Part shown: one piece after another, positions 1-7,690 of the stretch
How positions within the stretch are numbered: the stretch's first letter is position 1
Layout of the letters: each line of letters begins with the position of its first letter
Assembly (NCBI GenBank): GCA_903928515.1
Contig: CAIYRG010000040.1
Location: 1-46,162, forward strand
Direction of reading: 5' to 3'
DNA: 46,162 bases
DNA from: an uncultured Alphaproteobacteria bacterium
GTDB taxonomy: Bacteria; Pseudomonadota; Alphaproteobacteria; Micropepsales; Micropepsaceae
The notes under the pieces: generated by a model
Told to the model about the DNA's origin: nothing
The model's database searches: none
The model's input: only the letters and a program-made list of their open reading frames with translations
Translations under genes and position numbers: made by a program

Positions 1-777
1 GTAGGCAGCTTGGCCGCCGCCGCCGCACTACTTCCTCTTCTGCAATCGAATTACGCACTCGCCGCCACGATCTCGGAAACCGATGCCCGAATCACGACGC
101 AGCGCCTCACCTATCCTGGCGCGTCAGGCCCGGTGAAGGCGTATCTCGCGGAGCCGAAAGCTCCGGGCAAGCGTGGCGGCGTGGTGGTAATCCATCAGAA
201 TCGCGGCCTCAATCCGCACATCGAAGACATCGCGCGCCGCTTGGCGACGGAAGGTTACAATGCACTCGCGATCGATCTGCTCTCGCCGCAAGGCGGAACG
301 CCCAACGATGACGACAAAGCGATGGCCATGTTCAAGGACGTGAACATGGATCTGGCATTGAAGGATGCCGACGCGGCGTCCGCATTCCTGCGCGCGCGGC
401 CCGAAAGCAACGGCAAGATCGGCGCGATGGGTTTCTGCTGGGGCGGCGGCTTCGTGAACACGATGGCCATCACCGATCCCGACTTGAAAGCGGGCGCGGC
501 CTATTACGGCACGCCGCCCGATCTCAACGACGTGTCGAAGATCAAAGCCGAATTGCTGTTGAATTTTGCCGATGCGAAGCTCGATGCGCGCAACGGCCAA
601 CTCGCGCCGCCTTATGACGAAGCGCTGACGAAAGCCGGTATCAAGCATCAGATGTATTTCTACGAAGGCGCGAACCACGCCTTCAACGACGACACGCAGG
701 CACCGCGCTACAACGCCGATGCCGCGAAGCTGGCATGGTCGCGCAGCATGGATTTGTTCAAGCGGAACCTCTCGTAA
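1..777 (+). CDS. Dienelactone hydrolase family protein (carboxymethylenebutenolidase-like), 5' end open at window edge
   Basis: ORF open from base 1; GFCWGGG nucleophile-elbow motif with Cys, C-terminal GANHAF His motif; hydrophobic, signal-like N-terminus. Confidence 0.88.
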   Translation, partial: VGSLAAAAALLPLLQSNYALAATISETDARITTQRLTYPGASGPVKAYLAEPKAPGKRGGVVVIHQNRGLNPHIEDIARRLATEGYNALAIDLLSPQGGTPNDDDKAMAMFKDVNMDLALKDADAASAFLRARPESNGKIGAMGFCWGGGFVNTMAITDPDLKAGAAYYGTPPDLNDVSKIKAELLLNFADAKLDARNGQLAPPYDEALTKAGIKHQMYFYEGANHAFNDDTQAPRYNADAAKLAWSRSMDLFKRNLS

Positions 778-790
778 CGCACGGCTCTGC

Positions 791-823
791 GTTTCCTCCC
801 CTGCACTCGCGGGGGAGGAAACC
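791..823. repeat. Palindromic intergenic element (gtttcctcccctgcactcgcgggggaggaaac), member 1
   Basis: Inverted repeat GTTTCCTCCCC / GGGGGAGGAAAC; near-identical copy at 10819-10850. Confidence 0.7.
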
Positions 824-833
824 GATAGTGAGG

Positions 834-2063
834 TTACGCTAGGGATCGTTGTGTTCGCGCCAACACGATCAGCACCGCGATCATTGCCAGTATCAGGCCC
901 GGTATAGCGATGACGAGGACATCGCTGGCGCCGATGCCGGCCGCGAGCAGCAAACCCGCCGATAGCGGCCCTGCCACCGAACCACAGCGGCCGATGGCGA
1001 CAAGCCAGCCCATGCCGGTGCCGCGGATCAGCGGTTCGTAGTAATTCGGCGCTAGGCCATAGACGACAAGCTGCACGGCGGCGGTGAACATGCCCGCCCC
1101 CGTGACGCCGAGTGCTACCACAACGTCGCCCGTGCCGTAGGCCAGAAGCCCAAGCGAAATCATGACTGCGAGATACATCGCGATGATGGCCGCGCTCGCG
1201 CGTTTGGAATGATCCAGCAGATAACAGCTCAAGATCATTCCGCACATCGCGCCGAGATTGAACAGTATGAGGAAGGATGCGGCCGTGGCGCGGTCGTAGC
1301 CTTTGGCGATGAGCAGCGTCGGCAGCCAGCTCAACAATTCGTACAGCGCGAACAGTACGAAGAAGAACGACAACCACAGGCCAAGTGTTGGGATCAAACG
1401 CCCATCACCGAACAAGGCCTTGCCGATTGCTTGAGGCGCGACGCGCGCAACTTGCGCTTTGCGCTGCGCGAAGTCGCGCGATTCCGGCAAGCCCCACGCC
1501 AGCAGCGGCGCGATGAGAACCGGGCCTATACCGCCGATATAGAAGACGACGCGCCAGCCGTATTCGTCGATCAACAGCCAACCAATACCGGCAGCGACGG
1601 CACTTCCCACGGGCATGCCGCAATACATCAACCCCATCATTGTGCTGCGCAGGCGTGGCGGCACCGATTCCGATACCATGGCGACGAGATTGGGCATCGC
1701 GCCGCCCATGCCGACGCCTGTGAGAAAGCGCGCCAAGACGAGCGTTGCGAAACTCCAGGATTGCGCGGTGGCGATGGAGAAAAGCCCATACAATGTGACG
1801 CACAGCACGAGAACGAACTTGCGCCCGCGCCAGTCTGCCAAGCGTCCGCCAACCGCCGCACCGATAACAAGGCCGAATGTGCTGGCGCTCAAGACCCAAC
1901 CGAGCTGCGCCTTATCGAGCATGAACTCGCCCGCGATGCCTGGCGCGGCAATGCCCGCCGATTGCAGGTCAATGCCTTCCAGAAGCGCTGCGGCAAACCA
2001 CAGCGCGATGGTGAGCGCCGAGACATTGCGGGTTACGGACGCAGATATGGCGTTGTTCGACAA
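834..2063 (-). CDS. MFS transporter, aromatic acid:H+ symporter (AAHS)-like
   Basis: 12-TM pattern; GGRLADWRGRK and GVGMGGAMPNLVAMVSE motifs typical of AAHS family. Confidence 0.88.
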   Translation of the reverse strand: MSNNAISASVTRNVSALTIALWFAAALLEGIDLQSAGIAAPGIAGEFMLDKAQLGWVLSASTFGLVIGAAVGGRLADWRGRKFVLVLCVTLYGLFSIATAQSWSFATLVLARFLTGVGMGGAMPNLVAMVSESVPPRLRSTMMGLMYCGMPVGSAVAAGIGWLLIDEYGWRVVFYIGGIGPVLIAPLLAWGLPESRDFAQRKAQVARVAPQAIGKALFGDGRLIPTLGLWLSFFFVLFALYELLSWLPTLLIAKGYDRATAASFLILFNLGAMCGMILSCYLLDHSKRASAAIIAMYLAVMISLGLLAYGTGDVVVALGVTGAGMFTAAVQLVVYGLAPNYYEPLIRGTGMGWLVAIGRCGSVAGPLSAGLLLAAGIGASDVLVIAIPGLILAMIAVLIVLARTQRSLA

Positions 2064-2199
2064 AGCTTCCCCCCGAAAGGCTTTCGCCCCAAAGCGTCAG
2101 GTCCTTATGGACTCTGTTGTTCGCCAACTCTGTTCGCATCGCCCCCAAGGCGCAAGCCGCCACAGCGAAGCACGCGCAAGCCGCACCCATTGCGGCCCG

Positions 2200-2628
2200 T
2201 TATTGCGGCGAGGAGATTTCCTTGGACTCCACGTCGGCATAACCGCCGGGCACAAACACGCCCACCGGATAGTATTTTCCGTTCGCCAGCGTGATGGCGG
2301 TGAACATGCCCTCGCCCAAACCGGCGCGCGCAGGGTTGTATTCCACCGTCACCTTGTCGCCGACTTTCATCATCGCCTTGCTCCAGCCGGATTTCTCGAG
2401 CCGCGAAGCGCCACCGCCTTCGAACTTCCAATCCTCGATCTTGCCGTTCGAGCGCACCACGGTGAGGTCAATCCACGAGTGCGGATTTTCCCAACCGAAG
2501 CCCTTGATCGTTCCCACCACATGGGTGCGTAGCGTGCGATCAAACGCGGCCTGCGAATGATGCGCGAAAGCCGGTGACAAAAGTGCCGACGCTGCAAGCA
2601 CTGCATTTATGAGGAGCAAGCGACGCAT
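2200..2628 (-). CDS. DUF6152 family secreted protein (copy 1)
   Basis: Signal peptide MRRLLLINAVLAASALLSPAFA followed by HHSQAAFDR; GWENPHSWIDLTV, GWSKAMMKVGDKVTVEYNP motifs shared with the next two genes; start trimmed to internal ATG. Confidence 0.82.
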   Translation of the reverse strand: MRRLLLINAVLAASALLSPAFAHHSQAAFDRTLRTHVVGTIKGFGWENPHSWIDLTVVRSNGKIEDWKFEGGGASRLEKSGWSKAMMKVGDKVTVEYNPARAGLGEGMFTAITLANGKYYPVGVFVPGGYADVESKEISSPQ

Positions 2629-2644
2629 AAATCCCCAATCCAAT

Positions 2645-3043
2645 TCACCGTGATAAAAATCCCGGCGGCCCGAAATTCGAGACATAGGTTTTACCGTCCG
2701 GCGTCGTCACGCCATGGAACACACCGCCCGGCATGCCGTCGCGCCGCGGTCCATAATGCACGGTGACTTTGTCGCCTTCGTGCATGATCTCTTTGTTCCA
2801 GCCTGAGCGTTCTAAACGCCCGACGCCTGCACCTTCGAGATTCCACGCTTCCTGCGAGCCGTCGGGTTTGATCACGACCAGATGAATCCAGGCATGCGGA
2901 TTGGTCCACTCGAATTCTTTCACCGTGCCGCTGATGGCCAGATTCCCGGAGCGGTCGTACATCGCCATCGAATGATGCGCGAAGGCAGGCGAGGCGATGA
3001 AAGCCATGAAAGACACAATCCCAATGAGGCCGCGCTTCTGCAT
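2645..3043 (-). CDS. DUF6152 family secreted protein (copy 2)
   Basis: Signal peptide then AHHSMAMYDR; FEWTNPHAWIHLVV, GWNKEIMHEGDKVTVHYGPRRDG. Confidence 0.82.
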   Translation of the reverse strand: MQKRGLIGIVSFMAFIASPAFAHHSMAMYDRSGNLAISGTVKEFEWTNPHAWIHLVVIKPDGSQEAWNLEGAGVGRLERSGWNKEIMHEGDKVTVHYGPRRDGMPGGVFHGVTTPDGKTYVSNFGPPGFLSR

Positions 3044-3050
3044 CGCAAGC

Positions 3051-3464
3051 CTATCGGAAAACCGCGTCGGGGCCGGCCTGATTGGCGAATGGCCCGACAT
3101 ATTTCTTGCCATCCGCCGTCACCACGATCTGAAACAGGCCGCCGACATGGCCATCGCTCCTGGGATTGTAGTGGATGGTGATCTTGTCGCCGGGGTGCAT
3201 CATCTCCTTGCTCCAACCCGTGCGCGACAGACCATAAACGCTGGTGCCTTCGAAATTCGCCTCTTCCATCGTGCCGTCCGGCTTGGGGATCACCACGTGA
3301 ATGAAGGAATGCGGGCTGGCCCAATCCCACGCCTTCACCGTTGCGATCACTTCCTTGTTCTGGCTGCGGTCGTACATCGCGAGCGAGTGATGGGCGGACG
3401 CGGGGGCCGCGGCGCATACAGCGGCTGCAAATCCGAAAAGCACGAACCGGATTGAGGGCGTCAT
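3051..3464 (-). CDS. DUF6152 family secreted protein (copy 3)
   Basis: Signal peptide then AHHSLAMYDR; WDWASPHSFIHVVI, GWSKEMMHPGDKITIHYNPRSDG. Confidence 0.82.
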   Translation of the reverse strand: MTPSIRFVLFGFAAAVCAAAPASAHHSLAMYDRSQNKEVIATVKAWDWASPHSFIHVVIPKPDGTMEEANFEGTSVYGLSRTGWSKEMMHPGDKITIHYNPRSDGHVGGLFQIVVTADGKKYVGPFANQAGPDAVFR

Positions 3465-3649
3465 GCGCGGACGCTATCGCGCCGCCCCAAAGCGGGCAAG
3501 GCGGCCAAGGCGAGCAAGCATAATCCGTATAAGGAGTTTGTTGCACATGCGTAAAGCACGGGCGTCCGCCGTTGGGTTCGAAACACAACCGTGCAACCCA
3601 TCTCCGCCTGGACCGTTACATGTCCGGAACCTTTGCGGAGTGAAGAACC

Positions 3650-3907
3650 ATGGCCAGTCAGCAAAAGCATGAGATTCGCGAGAAGATCGAGAATCCCGGC
3701 AAGAAGGCGAACCCTCAGAAGGTAGAAGGCCGCAAGCTGGACGACGCGCTGGACGATTCTTTCCCGGCCAGCGATCCGCCGTCACAGACCGATCCCACCA
3801 AGGGAACCGTCGTGGACAAACACGCTGTGCGGAAGATGGCGGCGCAAGCGCCCAACGCCGAGGCAGGCGAACACGCACCTGGAAAATCGGCGGACGCAAA
3901 ACACTGA
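3650..3907 (+). CDS. Small hydrophilic hypothetical protein with DALDDSFPASDPPS motif
   Basis: 85-aa ORF; conserved-looking DALDDSFPASDPPSQT core; followed by a strong terminator. Confidence 0.72.
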   Translation: MASQQKHEIREKIENPGKKANPQKVEGRKLDDALDDSFPASDPPSQTDPTKGTVVDKHAVRKMAAQAPNAEAGEHAPGKSADAKH

Positions 3908-3930
3908 TCTTTATGACGTCTGGGAATAAG

Positions 3931-3977
3931 CGGCGCGCAGTCCTTGCAACAAAGGCCTGCGCGCCGATCTTTTTTTC
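3931..3977 (+). terminator. Rho-independent terminator
   Basis: CGGCGCGCAG...CTGCGCGCCG stem followed by T7 run. Confidence 0.8.
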
Positions 3978-4036
3978 TCCACGCGTCCGTGCCTTAATGC
4001 GCGCCGAATTTGGACATTTGGAACTAGGAGATATTC

Positions 4037-4690
4037 ATGCGTATCGGCGACATCGCGCCCGATTTCGAGGCGCAAACCTCGGAAGGCCCGATCAACTTCC
4101 ATCAATGGCTCGGCAATTCCTGGGGCGTGCTGTTCTCGCACCCGAAGGATTTCACGCCGGTCTGCACCACCGAACTCGGCTACATGGCAAAGATGAAGCC
4201 GGAGTTCGACAAGCGGAACACCAAGATCATCGGCCTGTCGGCAGACCCTGCGGAAAAACACTCCGGCTGGGCCAAGGACATTGAAGAGACGCAGGGCACC
4301 GCGCCGAATTATCCGATCATCGGCGATCCGGATCTCGCGATCTCGAAGCTCTACGACATGCTGCCGGCCGAAGCCTCGGGCGATCCGTCCAAGCGCACCG
4401 CCGCCGACAACCAGACCGTGCGCAATGTCTTCGTCATCGGCCCCGACAAGAAGATCAAATTGATCCTCGTCTATCCGATGACCACGGGCCGCAATTTCGA
4501 CGAAGTGCTGCGCGTGCTGGATTCGCTGCAATTGACGGCCAAGCACCGCGTGGCGACGCCGGTGAATTGGAAACAGGGCGACGATGTGATCATCGCCGGT
4601 TCGGTGACGAACGACGAAGCCAAGACGATCTATCCGAATGGATGGAAAGAACCGAAGCCCTATATCCGCATCGTTCCGCAGCCGAAATAA
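4037..4690 (+). CDS. Peroxiredoxin, 1-Cys (Prx6) type
   Basis: HPKDFTPVCTTELG active-site motif; NYPIIGDPDLAISKLYDML; C-terminal Prx6-type extension. Confidence 0.93.
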   Translation: MRIGDIAPDFEAQTSEGPINFHQWLGNSWGVLFSHPKDFTPVCTTELGYMAKMKPEFDKRNTKIIGLSADPAEKHSGWAKDIEETQGTAPNYPIIGDPDLAISKLYDMLPAEASGDPSKRTAADNQTVRNVFVIGPDKKIKLILVYPMTTGRNFDEVLRVLDSLQLTAKHRVATPVNWKQGDDVIIAGSVTNDEAKTIYPNGWKEPKPYIRIVPQPK

Positions 4691-4713
4691 GCAGCCGAAA
4701 GAACGAAACAACG

Positions 4714-4751
4714 AACGCCCGCGTGGCTCTCACGCGGGCGTTTTCATTTTT
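4714..4751. terminator. Rho-independent terminator between convergent genes
   Basis: ACGCCCGCGTG gctct CACGCGGGCGT stem with TTTTCATTTTT tail. Confidence 0.85.
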
Positions 4752-5997
4752 ATCTGTTCGTCTCGATATCCGAGAATCGGTCGATCTTGCGCAGCGACGG
4801 GAACGTCAGCAGCCAGATTCCGGCAATGACGAGCGTGCCGACGCCGCCCAACACCGCAGCCGGCACCGCGCCGAAATGTCCCGCCGACTCGCCGGCGCGG
4901 TATTCGCCCAACTGGTTCGACGTCCCGGTGAACAGCATATGCACGGCGGAGACGCGGCCTCGCATGTGATCGGGGGTTGCGATCTGCACCAGCGAATTGC
5001 GGATCACGACACTCACCTGGTCGGAGGCGCCGAGCACAATCAACGCGATCAGCGAAACCCAGAACACCTGCGACAGGCCGAACACGATGGTCGCGATGCC
5101 GAACCCGCCCACCGCGATGTACATCCGCACGCCCAAATGCCGATGCAACGGCCATCGCGCGAGGCCCACCGCGATCACCGCCGCGCCGATAGCCGGCGCG
5201 CTGCGCAGCGCGCCCATTCCCGCCGAGCCGATATGCAGGATGTCGTGCGCGTAGATCGGCAACAGCGCCGTAGTGCCGCCAAACAGCACGGCGAACAAAT
5301 CCAGCGTGATCGCACCCACCAACATTGGCTTGGACAACACATAGCGAATGCCTTCGGTGACACGACGGAAGGCCGAGATCTGGCTTTCCTGCCGCCGCGT
5401 CTGCGCACGGATGCGCACGCGGATCAGCCCCGCCGCGGCGACACAAAGCAGCGCCAGCACCACCGAATAGGTCAACGGCGCGCCGAAGATGTAGAGCAAG
5501 CCGCCGACGGCAGGACCTGAGATGTTCGCCGTCTGTCCCACCGACGAGGCCCAGGCGATCGCTTTGGGCAGCGTTTCGGACGGCACGAGGAATGCCACGA
5601 AGGACTGCACCGCCGGTCCCTGCAAGCCGCTGGCGCAGCCATAGAGCGCGGCAGCCACAAAGAACGGCCAAACGGCGTGCACGCCCATGAGGGTCAGCGC
5701 CAGCAACAATCCGGTCGCCAATCCGGCAATCGCGCAGGTGGCGATCAGCATCAGCCGCCGGTCGACCCGGTCGGCGAGATCGCCTGCCGGCAGAACCAGG
5801 ACGACCATGGGCAGGAACTGCGCCAGGCCGACATAACCGAGGTCGAACGCGTTATGCGTCAGATCGTAAACCTGCCAGCCGACCGCCACGACCTGGATTT
5901 GGGTCGCCAGGCTGCTGCAAAAGCGGGCGCTCAGATAGAGAAGGAGGTCCCGCGAGGTGGGACTGGACGGGCTCAGGACGGGGGAAGGGGCGCTCAA
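4750..5997 (-). CDS. MFS transporter (EntS/MFS_3-like)
   Basis: 12-TM pattern; RFCSSLATQIQVVAVGWQVYDLT N-terminus and PAGDLADRVDRR loop. Confidence 0.85.
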   Translation of the reverse strand: MSAPSPVLSPSSPTSRDLLLYLSARFCSSLATQIQVVAVGWQVYDLTHNAFDLGYVGLAQFLPMVVLVLPAGDLADRVDRRLMLIATCAIAGLATGLLLALTLMGVHAVWPFFVAAALYGCASGLQGPAVQSFVAFLVPSETLPKAIAWASSVGQTANISGPAVGGLLYIFGAPLTYSVVLALLCVAAAGLIRVRIRAQTRRQESQISAFRRVTEGIRYVLSKPMLVGAITLDLFAVLFGGTTALLPIYAHDILHIGSAGMGALRSAPAIGAAVIAVGLARWPLHRHLGVRMYIAVGGFGIATIVFGLSQVFWVSLIALIVLGASDQVSVVIRNSLVQIATPDHMRGRVSAVHMLFTGTSNQLGEYRAGESAGHFGAVPAAVLGGVGTLVIAGIWLLTFPSLRKIDRFSDIETNR

Positions 5998-6237
5998 AGA
6001 CGGGCTCGGAAGGAAATTATTGTGGCATTACAGGCAATTTGAGGCCGTATGTCGCATGTTTCTAACCAAAAGGGCACTAGCCCCGGCGGTCAAATTTTTG
6101 AATAAGAACAAACAAGTAGTTGGTTAGAGCGCGATGGGGGCATGGCGCGATAACAAAAAGTTCAGGTGCGTCGGTGTATTTGCGGTCCCTAAAGCCTTAG
6201 GAGACCGACAAAGTTTTGCGACACAATGTTGGTTATT

Positions 6238-6310
6238 GGTCGCTATATAAGGCCATGTTACGTACCCCAACATCACGCGTCGGTCCCCCCGCGGCGCGCC
6301 AATAGCGACC
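6238..6310. promoter_or_regulatory. Inverted repeat GGTCGCTAT ... ATAGCGACC flanking the region upstream of the RND operon
   Basis: Perfect 9-bp inverted repeat arms at 6238-6246 and 6302-6310, about 10 bp before the adaptor ATG. Confidence 0.4.
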
Positions 6311-6319
6311 GCATCTGAT

Positions 6320-7690
6320 ATGAACAAAATGGAACACGACCGGATTTCGTCGCCTCCCTACGCGCGCATACGCCGGCGTATTCGCTTCTCCTCGCCCCGC
6401 GTTTGGCTTGTGGTTCTGCTCGTCATCGCGGCAGGCGGCTACATGCTTTATGCCAACCCCTTCGGCAGCGGTGCTGCCGGCGGCGGTGCCGGTGGCCGTG
6501 GCGGGCGTGGGCAATTGCCGCCTCCGCCGGTCCATGTGGCGACAGCCGAGACCAAGGACGTTCCGGTCGTTATCCGCACCATCGGTACGGTGCTGGCCAA
6601 CGCCACGGTCCAGCTCAAATCCCAGATCGACGGCCAGATTTTCTCCGCGCCCTTCTCCGAAGGCCAGATGGTGAAAGCCGGCGATCTTCTGTTCAAGATC
6701 GACCCCGCGCCTTACGCCGCCGCCCTGCGCCAAGCGCAGGCGACGCTCGCCAAGGACGAAGCCCAGGCGACGGCTGCCAAGAGCGACGCCGAACGCAACG
6801 CCAGCATGGTGGCGCGCGGCATCGTCTCCGCCCAACAGAACGAAGCCTCCACCGCCACCGCTGCAGCCACCGCCGCCTCGGCGATGGCTGACCGCGCCAA
6901 TGTGGAAAAGGCCCAGCTTGAACTCGGCTACACGGAAATCCGCTCGCCCATCACCGGCAAGACCGGCCCGATCCTGGTGCATCCGGGCAACCTCGTGAAA
7001 GCCAACGACACGACCTATCTCGTGAGCATCACGCAGGTTCAGCCGCTCAAGATCTCCTTCTCGCTGCCGCAATCGGATGTGCCGATCCTGCAGGACCGCA
7101 TGAAGCAGGACGAATTGCAGGCCAGCCTGACGCTGCGCACCGATGCAGCACTCGCCGCCGTGCCGGTAAACAATGACGATATCAACGTGAAGGTCGACGT
7201 CCTCGGCAATGCGATCGATGCCCGCACCGGCACCATCGAATTGCGCGCGAACTACGACAATCCCGATCTGCGCCTCGTGCCGGGCGAACTCGTCGATGTG
7301 CGCGTGCGCCTCAACACACTGCGCAATACCGTGACCGTGCCGCCGGAGGCCGTGAATGTCGGCCCCAACGGCAATTTCGTCTACGTGGTCGGCGACGACA
7401 AAAAGGCCGAGATGCGCGCCGTGAAGGTGGCCTATCAGGACGACTTCCTGGCGGCGATCAGCGACGGCTTGAAGGCCGGCGAACGCGTCGTTACCGAAGG
7501 ACAATTGCGCGTGATCGCCGGTGCGCCGGTGCAGATCACGGGCGAACCCGGTCAAGGTGGACAAGGCGAAGGCGGCTTCCAGCGCGGCGGCGGCCAAGGC
7601 CACGGCCAGGGTGGCGGCCAACGTGGCAACGGCCAAGGCGCCAAAGATGCGCAGGGCAACGCGCAAGGTTCCGCGCCGACGAAGCCATGA
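6320..7690 (+). CDS. RND efflux transporter periplasmic adaptor subunit (MdtA-like)
   Basis: Single N-terminal TM, HlyD-like lipoyl/hairpin domains (AQLELGYTEIRSPITGKTG), Gly/Gln-rich C-terminal tail. Confidence 0.93.
   Translation: MNKMEHDRISSPPYARIRRRIRFSSPRVWLVVLLVIAAGGYMLYANPFGSGAAGGGAGGRGGRGQLPPPPVHVATAETKDVPVVIRTIGTVLANATVQLKSQIDGQIFSAPFSEGQMVKAGDLLFKIDPAPYAAALRQAQATLAKDEAQATAAKSDAERNASMVARGIVSAQQNEASTATAAATAASAMADRANVEKAQLELGYTEIRSPITGKTGPILVHPGNLVKANDTTYLVSITQVQPLKISFSLPQSDVPILQDRMKQDELQASLTLRTDAALAAVPVNNDDINVKVDVLGNAIDARTGTIELRANYDNPDLRLVPGELVDVRVRLNTLRNTVTVPPEAVNVGPNGNFVYVVGDDKKAEMRAVKVAYQDDFLAAISDGLKAGERVVTEGQLRVIAGAPVQITGEPGQGGQGEGGFQRGGGQGHGQGGGQRGNGQGAKDAQGNAQGSAPTKP

Noticed and set aside
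124-1377. 417-aa minus-strand ORF over the dienelactone hydrolase and MFS genes
   Set aside because: Spans two genes out of frame, no domain signal.
6233-7666. 477-aa antisense ORF over the RND adaptor
   Set aside because: Sense strand is an unambiguous HlyD/MdtA-type adaptor; antisense product is low-complexity Arg/Gly/His-rich.
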